Positions 50,795-62,000 are shown, counted from the stretch's first letter. The stretch: DNA of 64,000 nt from Toxotes chatareus (GCA_016801885.1 CM028885.1:21959834-22023833); one strand, 5' to 3'. The notes: generated by a model from the letters alone, not told the origin. Numbers and translations: made by a program.

Positions 50795-52424
50795 TTAATG
50801 AGTAACCAAGGTAATTAGCTGCATCCCCAAACCCATCACTAAACCAAACTGTACTGTGTGAAGAAGGACCATCATCCTGTGGTCATGCCGGTCTGACACG
50901 GTCTCGTTCTGCTGGGTTACAGTCGAATCCCAGTGGGCCAGAGAGCTTTCATAGTCCAGATTGAAAACCCCAGCAGGTAAAACTCGGATCCCCCAGTACA
51001 CCCGCTTCACCCGGTGGAAGACAGCATCCAGCACATCACAGCGATAAGTACCTGGAAATGGCATGAGTTAATAGGTTAATAGTTAGGAGGTGTGTTTGTG
51101 TGCATCTATGAATTTGTGTCACACTGAAACTCAACAGTTAAAGATGAACACTACACTAAAAATGAACAATTTATCAATATAATAGTTCACAACTTAGCTA
51201 ATGTAACTTCATGGTAGCTTTCTGTAAACAACAGAAGACAAAGACATTTTATGGACAGCCTCACACATACATTCTCTTTAACATGTCCTTTTATTTAGTC
51301 CTATTTGGAGACTCACACAATTTCCTCAGTCATTCTCTATTCAAGTGTTCTGTTGCCAATTCTAACAAGCCTCCCACTCGAAACCTGCTTGCAGGCCTAC
51401 TAAGAAATGGAGTCTACCAGATTTGGTTAATGTGACAACATCACAACAACACAGGTGTGTTCACCTGCGTCTTCCTCTCTGACAGGGTCCAGAATCACTC
51501 GGTCCAGCTGAGGAGCTTCCCAGCGAGCGAACAGGGAGTCGTCAGAGCTGATGATTCCTCGGGCGTAACGCCATAACACCCTGAGCCACGGAGAAGAATT
51601 CACTCTGAACTCTGACCAAATGGGTTTTTCTATCTCAGGTTTGTCCTCCAGAATGAGATGTTCACATTTAATAGGATCTAACACTCTGATGTGACAGAAT
51701 CGACTTCATGGATCATTTCATTTCCTTTGTCAGCTTTATACTACGGAAACCAACAACAAATATAAATGTTATGTCATAAGTCTGTGTGTGAGACCTACAG
51801 GGCTGTGGATTTATCAATTATATTTGCACTTTCACTTAAAAATTGACGCAGTTATCCGGGGGACTAATAGTCTTACAGTTTTCCCCATAGTTTAAAGTCA
51901 AAAGAACACGAATCACTCCTCTTCTCTCCTCTTCGCTCCTCCATCCTCACCTCCACGAGAACCTCCCCATCGCCTCCATGACTTCTCCCAGACAGTCGAT
52001 CTCCACTCTCTGTCCTGACGTCACAGTCATCGTCCTGAGGCCACACTGCCATGGCTCCCGACACTTCACCTTGCGGACGTGACACTCCTCTGACACCTTC
52101 AATTCAGCCATTATTGTTACTGAAATCTGAGCTGTTTTCGTTCTTACCGTCATCACAGATATTTAGTTTTAGATGTTCAAGATGTCTCCAGGATACCTCT
52201 GTTCCGTCTTTACTCCTCACATCTTCCATTGCTGTCTGGCCATCTTTCACTAAACACAGGGTTTGGGTTTTAACCCCCAGCCCACAGGTGGTGCTGCAGG
52301 GGGAGCTGTCAACAATGACGTCCACTGGCACTTCATCCACCTCCTCCAGGTCAGCTGAGGACAGAGGGTGGAAGAAGAGGAGGAAGAGGAGAAGTAGGTG
52401 AAGACCTACAGATCCGTGTTGCAT
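50795..52424 (-). CDS. tmem81: Transmembrane protein 81 (sperm Ig-like membrane protein), four coding exons
   Basis: Coding exons on the minus strand are 52424-52148, 52089-51951, 51685-51465 and 51051-50795. They give 894 nt including the stop, or 297 residues, with phases that fit (1, 2, 1) and GT/AG at every junction. Residues 1-23 form a hydrophobic signal peptide. The Met at 52424 is preferred over an upstream in-frame Met at 52457 because it puts the hydrophobic stretch near the N-terminus. A Cys-rich part follows with SSPCSTTCGLG (about 40-50), then an Ig-like domain: Cys125 (VEIDCLG), Trp177 in WRYARGIISSDD and Cys217 in EDAGTYRCDV. YWGIRVLP (about 231-238) follows, and a membrane segment lies at about 273-292. 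Human TMEM81 is somewhat shorter (about 255 residues), with WRLARGVISTDD at the matching place. In vertebrate sperm TMEM81 works with Izumo1 and Spaca6 in egg binding and fusion. Uncertain points are the 58-bp first intron and the exon 3 acceptor. Confidence 0.88.
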
Positions 52425-52834
52425 CTCAGAGTGTTTTATGAGTCCAAACCTCTGCATCTGCTGGATCTGATGACTGGTATTTAATCGAATCCTGCGTCAT
52501 GACAACCGAAGTTCCAGGCAGCAGGTTTCCTCCCTCTGTGGGTCAGAACGGTGAAAAATAGGACCTTTGTTATTATTCCAATATATCGTTGTAATTCTTT
52601 GTAAAAAATTGGAAATTAGCACAACATACAATAAACAAACACACAATAATACAACAAATAAAAATGTAGAACTCAGATGGAAAAAAGTTACAAATTGCTG
52701 CACAAAAAGTGTTTGAGACTTAAACTTGACAATGTGAGGACAGCAAATCATGACTGTAACTGGAAAAAGTTTCTAGAACCTGTGAGTGAACATCAACTTG
52801 TTGCATGTAGCTGATGCTGCAGTTTGTAACATGA

Positions 52835-52848
52835 CCACCAGGTGTCAG
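52835..52848 (+). promoter_or_regulatory. CTCF-like motif
   Basis: CCACCAGGTGTCAG differs by one base from CCACCAGGTGGCAG, a strong CTCF core. It lies about 410 bp upstream of the tmem81 start codon. Occupancy is unknown. Confidence 0.35.
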
Positions 52849-53605
52849 GCAAACACTGGAGAGAAACCACAGAAAGCAGCGCAACACAGTCCTGTTCTGT
52901 TCTGTTCTGTAAGGTGACCGTAGCCTTCAGTTCACTGATTTCATTTTAAGTTTAGAAACATTGCTCTGTCACAGCGAGTAGTCGGGTTCTCGTGCTGTTC
53001 ACTTTTTTCACTGGGCTCTGGTTGGCTTCCACACTTTCCAAACTGTGACCTTGATGTGGTCTCCCCCTCTTTGGCCTTCCTTCAAAACATGGTTCTGATG
53101 AATGTATGAGTGACACTTTAAAAGCAGAAAAGAAAATTACACCTCAGTGGAACTATTACTGGGTTTACCGGTAGTGTGTCATGTGCAAAGGAGAAGCATA
53201 AACAAATTAAAACTAAACTAAAACAAACTGTCAATGTATGTATGTATGATGAAATTAAGAATAAGGACCCACTTTCAAAGTTCATGGCTTCCCCTGCCAG
53301 AAAAAATCCAAATCTGCCTGTTTTTACAGATTTTAAAGATTATGGTTTAATAATCTTTGTTGGTTAACACGTTAACAATGGCCTGGGTTTGACAAGAAGA
53401 CTTATTTTTAAACCCTGAGTCGCACTGCAACTGATACCGGGAAAAGAACCAAGACACGAAAATATACAAAGAGGAACAATACGCACGAAGAGAGTGATGA
53501 AGATGACTCAGCATCAGTGGGAGACTGAAACATGCTCTGTAGCCAATAACAGTGGCCTAGTTGGCAGACAAGTAAAACCCTGAATGTGGTCAGCACCACA
53601 TGCCT

Positions 53606-53608
<3 letters not shown>

Positions 53609-53641
<33 letters not shown>
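53609..53641. repeat. (GT)n microsatellite
   Basis: An uninterrupted GT run of about 32 bases in the tmem81-rab29 intergenic region. Confidence 0.95.
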
Positions 53642-53644
<3 letters not shown>

Positions 53645-54478
53645 TTTCTGAACAAAAATGTAAATTCAAAAAGAAGAGAGAAAAATAGAGCAGGATGAGG
53701 AGGTGGAATGGGACAGAATAGGAGAGGCTGTGAAGTGTTGGAGGAAGGTAGAGGAGGATAAAGAGGAAAGAGGAGGAGTGGCAGGTCAGCCCACTAGGAA
53801 TAACATCCATATTGGATGATTCTGTGCCTTCTGTCCAACGCGAGCATTTGGTACCAGAACAAGCTGTAGCACGCCATTTATGTAGCAGGGCAGAAAGTAA
53901 GGGAGTGGTGGATGGGCGAGTAACATGTCTGACTTCCCACCTCAGAATTCGTGTTCTCCATTTTATTTACCACAATCTTTCATTAACCGTAACCTGCTGC
54001 TGATTGATTGTATCACATTCAGAGAAACTCAAAACGTAATGAAGCCAGTGATGGCAGGTGAAGAGTCTTTTTCTTCAAATAAAGCCAACACACAAAGGTG
54101 CAAAGGAGAAATGATTTTAGGTAAATGGGAACAGGTGTGTGCAGAGCCAGCAGGTGGGAAACCGGGCTGGTTCTAAAATGAAAACACAGAAACGCAGACA
54201 GATGGAATGAGAGAACCCTGACAGATTGATACTGATTGACTGTGGCGATAAACTGAAAAATCTGGAGCAAACCACATGCACACTATGACTTTACCATGGA
54301 CAACTCATGGGCAATGGCTGTCGTAAAGTTTAAGTTTACTCAACATAGTGCAGTAGATGAAGGTCAGAAAGGTGCCATTTTAATCAATTGGCACAAACAA
54401 GGCCACCGTTACAGTAACATGTCACACCTCCTCCTGGGGCCAGTCGGGCAACTGTATGGTTATCTGTTTTCACCATCA

Positions 54479-54545
54479 TCATAACCTTTATTTAACCAGG
54501 TAATCTCAATGAGGTCAAGATCTCGCTTGCAACCGAGAGCTGAGA
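54479..54545 (+). repeat. Relic of a common teleost repeat
   Basis: CCTTTATTTAACCAGGTAAT, then CTCAATGAGGTCAAGATCTC follows the start of a repeat that is widespread in fish genomes (TTTATTTAACCAGGAA..., ATTGAGATCAAGATCTC). The rest of the element is not recognisable. Confidence 0.55.
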
Positions 54546-55770
54546 ACAGCTGGAGAAACAGAACAGAGATCAGACACACTGCAAAATATAGACAGTAGCA
54601 CAAAGACATAACAAAATCATCAGAATAACAAGAGTCACTAACTTCAGGTCACCCACTGAAATCTATTTTTTTTCTCATACTATTTGGATTTTTTTCCAGG
54701 CAGTTGTCCTAATTCGCAAACATATTTTTGTGATGGTCCGTCATTACTGTGGAAGCCAAAATCGTCACACAGCCCAGTGCAGCTATTGTCTTCTAAGTTG
54801 CATTGCAACAATGTGACCAGCCAATTACAGCCTGCCGTGAAACCAAACAGTGTCCTGTTATTGAAACTTGAAGTTGTGATTACTTCAACCTGAGTTCAAT
54901 TAACTCACATTTTTAAGGCAGCAGGAGAAGTTAGGCGTGCAAATGTTTGCACATAGGGTAAAACTGTGCAACCGCAGTGCCTCTCTTGTTAAAACACATC
55001 ATTGAGATGCATCAGGCTTCCTGGAATCATTCAAATCTGACCAGAAGTTTTGAAAAATGGATTGAATCAGTAGTGCTTGATTATTTACTAAAATTTGCCT
55101 TGTCATTGCAGAATGTGGATGAAATACAATGGATGAAAATGAGCAATGGAGTGAGCACAGCTTATTCCCTGCCACGTAACGTGCACTGTACCATTTTACT
55201 GACTGCAGTCGTCTGTTGCAAATGTAAATGTGTGTGATTTCAAACAATGAGGAGCAGGAGAGTAAAGACAGAGGGAAGCAAAGGTTAACCAAAGCCCACA
55301 GAGATTCATAAACAGTTTCCTGTTGCATGAAGGTGTGGTTTATGTCACTGAACTATTTATAGCCAACTTCCTTCCAGAACGCAAAACTCGTGCTAGGCAG
55401 AGAGCAGATCGCTCAGCATTGTTTGTAGAGTAATGGTTGAGGAAAATATATTTTAGGATTAGATTTTGCACAGCATAGTGAAAGATTATCTTAGTGATCA
55501 TGATTTTGGGTTTAGAGGCAGGGGTGTTTAAAGTAAGTGAGGTAAGATTTAAAGCCTGAAAGATAACAGGAACGTTCAAAGTCAATGAGTGCAAAGAAAG
55601 GCTCAGGTAAAGTAAAATCCAGGCGGGTTATGTTTGAGCGTTCGTTCAGTTACAGGAAACAGTTTTACCTGTCTGCCTCATAAATCACATTTCCATGGGG
55701 TTTGAACTTTGAGCCACCGGCACCTTTTCATGCTGGCACTTCTCACGTTGTGGGCTAACAGAGGAGAACA

Positions 55771-55954
55771 ATGACCGAGCACCTGCTGAAAATACTGATT
55801 GTTGGTGATGGGAACGTTGGGAAATCCTCCTTTGTGAATCGTTACATCAATGGACAGTTCAACAAGACGTACAAGATGACCGTGGGAGGTACAGCTGCTT
55901 TACTTTATCAGGATTCTGTAGGAAAACATGTGACTGTATAGGATCTTAATCTTG

Positions 55955-56027
<73 letters not shown>

Positions 56028-58488
56028 AATATTTTATTACTGTTGAGGACTTTGACTTCCAGGGATTTTCATGCTGTCAGATCAATTATTACAATTACAA
56101 TTTTTCTGTATAAGCTGAGAAATCTCTTCAACACGTGTGGCTCATCTTTTCTAGAAGGCTTTAACCGAGAGGTGAGACGTGGGACCGTTTTTAATGGGAA
56201 TTTGATCGCAGACTTTGTCCACATTAAATCTTTGAAGAGAGCCGCTGTACAATATAACTGGAAGTGTGTCTGCTGCATTCTTCCTGTACACTGACGCTCT
56301 GTTGGTGATATTTTGGTCAAAAACAACATATTACCAAGGCATATAAAAAGCAAAGAATGAACAGACAAAGAGTAATGGATACAGCACATGGAATATTTAT
56401 ACTTTTTATGAAACACCTGATAACACCTGTAGGCTGACATGCTTTGAAATGTTTTATTGCCATCAAATCCCATGAAAAGAACAAAACCAGCAACATGTTT
56501 TTCCATCTCTCGATACTTGTCTGACCTGACTTTCTTACTTTGTCTTTGTCTTTGTAACTGATGCATTTACTGGCAATTATTTTCAGCCACACATCACCAT
56601 AATATACATACTTATACATCAGGACAGTTTGTGGGATTGACTGAAAATAAACTACATTGTCCATGTTCACAATACACCAGGCTCATTTCACTGATCTTAA
56701 CATGGTTTGCTTTTTGATAAGCAGTTCCACAATCTCAATTTTTTTGAGCATTGAAAGAATAGATTTCCGTCTCCACTTCTGTTTAATTTCTCTCACTTCT
56801 CACTGGTTCTATTTCACTTTTGCTCATTTTCTGTTGCTAACATATATTTTCTTTAATTCTCTAGTGGATTTTTCTGTGAAGCTGCTGCACTGGTCGAATA
56901 AAGAAAAAGTCAGACTGCAACTGTGGGATGTCGCAGGTATCAAACATTTTACAAGGAATGGAGGGATGGATGGATGGAGTGATGGATGGATGGAGTGATG
57001 GATGGATAGATGAATGGCACCCTGAACTTTGTGTCACTCATTCAGGTCAGGAGCGTTTCATATCTATGACCAGGATCTATTATAAAGGCGCATTGGGTTG
57101 CGTGGTGATGTTTGACGTCACCTGCTCTTCCAGCTTCCTCAGCTGTCGCGAGTGGAAGCAGGACCTGGACAACAAGGCCACGCTGCCCAACGGAGACCCA
57201 GTCCCCTGCATCCTGCTGGCCAACAAGGTGCTTCAGTGCATTCAACTAATGAATGATATATCATGAGGCCCCTCTGGCTCAGTACTAATAAATGACCAAT
57301 GTGCTGTTACTTTGTGATGAACACAGTTTGATTATTACAACCTCATAGAAGGTTAAGACTGGTGTGAAATATTTTTGTCCAAATGTTTCCTGAAACTAAA
57401 AGTTGTTCAAATTGTTTTCCAGAGAAATAAATTCTGTTTAGTGGGGAAAATATTATACATCCTTTAACACTGTCAGAAGACAGAAGACTCCACAGTTCTT
57501 AACTGAGAAGGAGAGAAATAAATAAATCTATTAAAAACAGAAAGATATTTTATTAAAATTACAAAGATAGAAGCTCGTTACTGAAACTGCTCGCATTTAA
57601 AGACCAGTACCAACCGATTACATTACTCCAGCTTCAGAAAGTCATGCAACATTCAGAACAACAACACAGTGTCTTTCTGCTCCTCTGCCCGTCTGCCTCT
57701 CTGCAGTGTGACCTTGCTCAGCGGGTTGTGTCAGCAGACAGCATCGACAGGTTCAGTAAGGCCAACGGCTTCGTTACGTGGATGGAGACTTCAGTCAAAG
57801 AAAACAAGAATGTTGGAGAGGCTATGAGGTAACTGCAGAGAGCTGCAAAAAGCAGGACATTTTCTGGAAATAGGCTGGGGTACATCAGGAAAAAATAAAA
57901 AGACTGGATACTCTCAGCTTTAAATAGCAAAAAGTTTATTCCTTGTCTGTAGTTTTCAAATGTGAGACCTTCTCACCTTCAGATTTGGTTTTGGAAATTC
58001 AAACCTCAGCATATTGAGGAATATACAATACACAACAATATACAACATTTTTGAAAATCTTCCCTCAAATTTTGTAAACAACTAAAACAAGCTGAAAATA
58101 GCTTAAATTGACTTTTGATTCATTTGTGTCTTTGCAGGTTTTTATTTGTACATTCAGTTTCTCCTGTGTATGAGTGAGCACAGTGTTGTAAGAGAGTAAC
58201 TTGACAAGTTTTGTAAAGGTGCCAATGCACCACAGCCCTCGTCTCACTGCAGTTCAGCTGGTTAGATAAACAAATCAATATGAAATCTGTTCTGATGACT
58301 TGTGATAAAACTTACATTCACTAATTTCACTAAATCTGCTGTGTTTCAGGAGGTTGGTGCAGGAGATCCTGTCAGTTAAGTCGAGTCTTGACTCGATCCA
58401 ACCTGGACCTCAAGACAGTATTACTCCTCAGCTAGACTCTCAGCTGGACTCTCAGTGCAGCAACAGCAGAGGAGCAGGCTGTTGCTGA
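55771..58488 (+). CDS. rab29: Rab29 (Rab7L1) small GTPase, five coding exons
   Basis: Coding exons are 55771-55888, 56865-56936, 57046-57227, 57707-57828 and 58350-58488. The spliced frame is 633 nt including the stop, or 210 residues, with consistent phases and GT/AG junctions throughout. All GTPase motifs are present: P-loop GDGNVGKS (12-19), switch I Thr37, WDVAGQ (60-65, Gln65), NKCD (123-126) and TSVK (152-155, in place of the usual SAK). The C-terminus ends in Cys-Cys for geranylgeranylation. SMTRIYY, LPNGDPVPC, ANKCDL and ETSVKENKN match Rab29 better than Rab32 or Rab38. Rab29 acts at the trans-Golgi network and lysosomes and recruits LRRK2. In human it lies in the PARK16 locus. The length is close to human (203 residues). 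Odd points are Ile69 at the human Thr71 position and a duplicated LDSQ in the tail. Intron 1 carries a GT microsatellite and intron 2 is only 109 bp. Confidence 0.95.
55957..56023. repeat. (GT)n microsatellite in rab29 intron 1
   Basis: A GT run of about 67 bases starting some 70 bases after the exon 1 donor. It would lie in the pre-mRNA as a UG-rich tract. Confidence 0.95.
56958..57014. repeat. Degenerate (GGAT)n repeat in rab29 intron 2
   Basis: GGATGGAT units with GTGATGGAT interruptions fill about half of the 109-bp intron, ending about 30 bases before the exon 3 acceptor (57045). Confidence 0.9.
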
Positions 58489-58489
58489 A

Positions 58490-58905
58490 ACACTGCTTTC
58501 CTCTGCCACAGAGTCAAGCAAACACCAGCATCAGGAAGCTCCGAGCTGAGGCGTTATAAATGTGGATGCAAGGAGGTGTACAGTCACCTGTGCACTTCTA
58601 ATCTCATGGTAAAACACATTTCCAACTGGGACACCACCGCTCTGACACCACAGTTTGAAGACAGGTTGTGCTGGGCAGCTCTTTGTTCATGTGTGTGTCT
58701 GCATGGGTCGGAAGCAGTATGCTTTCTGAAAGGACACTATTATTAATTGTTGAAGAATCACACTAATATGAATTATTTATAATTAGAAATCCTCAGTGAG
58801 GATGATTTTCCTGAGAGGAATCACCAGACCCCAAAGCCGGCTTCAGGCTTCTAAATTCTTTTTCTTTTTCTGTCCCAGTTTTTGGGACCTGAAACTCTGA
58901 CGACC
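58490..58905. other. 3' flank of rab29
   Basis: Expected to contain the 3' untranslated region. I see no canonical AATAAA close to the stop codon, so the transcript end cannot be placed from sequence. Confidence 0.4.
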
Positions 58906-58909
58906 ACAG

Positions 58910-59068
58910 TAGGGCTGCGACTAACAGTTATTAATTAGATAAATAATAGCAAGAAAAATGCCATTTTCATATGTTGTTGCTTGTTTTGTCCGACTAACAG
59001 TTCAAGATATTCTTATTTATATTTCTCTTGATCAACAAGCAATTAGTCAACTAGTAGTTTCAGCTCTA
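58910..59068. mobile_element. Miniature inverted-repeat transposon relic (teleost 'GGGCTGC' MITE)
   Basis: It begins TAGGGCTGCGACTAAC and ends GTAGTTTCAGCTCTA, whose reverse complement (TAGAGCTGAAACTAC) matches the start at 12 of 15 positions. Inside, TGTTTTGTCCGACTAACAGT and TTCAAGATATTC fit the middle of this very common fish MITE (TTGTTTTGTCC..., AAGATATTCA). The copy is about 159 bp and internally deleted. It lies 420 bp past the rab29 stop codon, so it may be part of the 3' untranslated region. Confidence 0.7.
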
Positions 59069-59069
59069 T

Positions 59070-62000
59070 ACCAAAGTAATTAACAGTAACTAACATGTAT
59101 TTAAATTGTCGTAATGTATGTATGTCGAGTGAGTATGAGTATGGCAAACTTTTGATCTTTAGGAGTGTGAGGGTAAGGAGTAATATATGTATTTCGAAGT
59201 TATAGGATTTATAAAAAACATATGTTTTACTATATATCAAGCAAGAAATGTTCTTCAAATCTGAGTGAATGTCCTTGTGGTCTGTATTTCTCCAGATGAA
59301 GTTTTTTTCATTTTAGATTTTCAGCAGCAGGAGCAGTTAAGTAGGAACAAACAGATGAAGAATGGAGTGTAACATGGGGAGTGATTGGCACTAAGAAAAG
59401 AGCGTCACCTACACAAACTTAACCTGCATAAATATATGATCAGGTGAAAGTAAACCTTTAACTCACACTGTTTGACTGACAGGTGATCTCTGGGAAGAGC
59501 AGACTACAGTATAAAGTTTTAACAAAGTGTCTGTCATCATCTGAGTGACAGAGACAGGCAGACAGTGAGGACAAGGAGGAGAGACACAGGACAAGGTGGA
59601 GAGAAAGGCATGAAAAGAAACAGAAGGAGCAGAGGGAAGGTGTGTGTGTGGTTATCAAAGGGAAGGACTCTTGGTGTGAGAACGAGGTGTGGAGCGTGCT
59701 CAGTACAGCCGCCAAATCGCCTTCTTCAACAGACTGAGTCAATCAGGCACATTGTGTCCCCGTGCTTCCAACGAGGGGTGTGTGTGTATGTGTGTGAGTG
59801 TGCATATACTGTGCGTGCCAGTAAGGCAAATGGTGTGTAGGTGCTATCGGGTTTGTGTGTGTGTGCATGAGTGTGTGTCAGACGTAGGCACATGGATGTG
59901 CACGTGCCTTGGAGGAATCCAAAGCTCACACACATGCTGTCAAAGGTTCTGCTTTAGATTTGTCAACACACACCTTTGACAGCAGAGATTTGTGGGTATG
60001 TTTACTCTGTTTTCATGTCAAAAGCAGTATCAGCGAGCAGATTCTGTGTTTGCATATGGTTAAAAAAAAAAAGATAATAATCTGAACCTCACACAGAAAC
60101 AGAGGAGTCTCCTGAAGAATTTAACTTTGTTAGACATTTATGTTCTGACCATCAGTTTTAATTATTTCAGCCTTGAAACAAAACACAGCATCACAGCTGT
60201 TTCATTTGTCAAACAGGGACCCAAAATCTCCCAATATCTCCCAAAAGTGGAGATATTTCAGCTGCTGAAGAGCCAGATTCAGCCGAGACAGTTTCATGTC
60301 CATCCAAACCTTCATGCTGCAATGCTACAACTGTCAGTCACATGATTAGATTGACCCACATGTGAGTGATTTAAGAGGGCTTCTCTCATTTCTAGAATTT
60401 TTTGAAGTTGTGCACATAGAGTCTAGTGCATTCATCAAGTTAAAACAAGAGACGACAGAGACTTTCCAGTAGTGAAGATGGAAACATAATGTTTGTCCCC
60501 TGGCTGATGCTATAGAAGAAAGGTCACGGTTCATTAAAACCTAAAGGATCATTTGCTATTGGAGTAAGACTGTTAGTCAGCTGGTGTGATTTGTGCTGTG
60601 GGGTTGTGTAGTGCGCTTTCACATCCGTGTGGGTTATTCTGTCTCTGTATATGTAGGTTTCTATTTTTATTAGTGAGTTGGAGGAAAGCAGGACTCTCTT
60701 GGCTGTGACTCAGTCGTCCACACACACTACAATCCTGGAAAACACCCCCAGAGAAAATGGATGCATGTTGGCCAAATGGGCTTTTTGTCAAGGTGACCAT
60801 TTGTCAGTATTCACCACACAATGCGTATGTCACCCTGCCTATTCATATCATTTCTCGGCTCGCAGTGTATCAGTGGTACAGGAGCACGTCAGCGGGACTG
60901 ATTAGCTGTTTATGGACACCTGCTGTTGCTTGAGAGGGACAGGCCTCCATCAGTTCCCCCTTGCTGCCATTTGGGGGTGCTAGAAAACACATCTGCTTCA
61001 TGTGGGTTTTATCAAACAGCAAAACTTCCCTGAATCAATAAAGATTAAAAAAGAAATTTGCTGCTTAATGAATGATACCAAAGATGAAAAACATGACTGT
61101 ATTCTATCACACAATGAACAACCTTTACAATTTGTCAGGGACAATAAGCACAAAGAGAAAAAAAAGAACTTTGTAGCGGGTTCGTTTAGAGCTTAATTTC
61201 TTTGTACAGTCAATAGAATTGAACAGAATGGATGATTACAATCCCGTCTGGCATCGTCTCTATTCCTGGCCTCAGTGTTTACCAAACGTGACGTTTGGAG
61301 GCAGCGGCGTAGGAAGCCTCCCACCAGCTCATGTGGGCAGGCTGACTGAGTGCCCTCTTCTATGTCAAAGCTGTCCTTCCCCATTAGTAAGAACACCAGA
61401 GACGGAAGGAACTGTTCCGCATGTGTCGTGATAAAGTCCAAAGCTCTCGTCCACCGGAACACGAAGTTCTCCTAAACCATTGTCTGTTTACTTCATCCTG
61501 TTTTTTTCCACTGAGCACTGTTCTTCTCACACACTGTACCTTAGCTACCTCTGGTCTATTATACTGACAAACTATAAACCTTACATTATTATTGTTGTAC
61601 TGACTCTATCTGGGCTTCACATTGTTCTTTAGCATCACCTTTCTGTTTCACTGAGATAAATGATGACCGAATGAAAAGAAAGATTTTAAAAATGGACAGG
61701 GTCTGTGTTGTATGAGCCTTTCACGGCTTGTGCACTTATTGTGGCCTCAAAAGTCTCATTTTGTGCTCTGATTGCGTTGGGTGACTTAGACAAAACTCAC
61801 ACTGTCATCTGATCATCTTTACAAGGTACAAGCAAAAACATTTAAAGGGATCAATTAAGATATTTCAGTCTAAAGCTGTACATTATCTGTGGACTGTGGC
61901 TTTAACACATTTGACTGATGAAGAATTTGCTGATTTGCAGAAATAACGTCAAAACTCCACGAGGCCTTGAGCTGAGACGTCAGCACCTCCAGGGAACTAC

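Larger units (their letters stand above)
52425..55770. other. Intergenic region between tmem81 and rab29
   Basis: This is the shared upstream region of two divergent genes, about 3.35 kb between start codons. It should hold both promoters and any 5' non-coding exons. I see no CpG island. Features include a CTCF-like site (52835-52848), TCTGT repeats near 52890-52910, a GT run (53609-53641) and a repeat relic (54479-54545). A TATTTATAG sequence at about 55353, roughly 420 bp before the rab29 start, and a CTAACAG|AGGAG acceptor-like site just before that ATG are weak hints of a promoter and a spliced leader. Confidence 0.45.

Noticed and set aside
52425..52457. Upstream in-frame Met for tmem81 (11 residues earlier)
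   Set aside because: It would place charged residues before the hydrophobic signal peptide. The Met at 52424 gives a normal secretory start.
55771..58488. Assignment of the GTPase as Rab32 or Rab38
   Set aside because: The sequences SMTR, CILLANKCDL and TSVKENKN and the Cys-Cys end fit Rab29. Rab32 and Rab38 have GNMTR and SAKEN and different tails.
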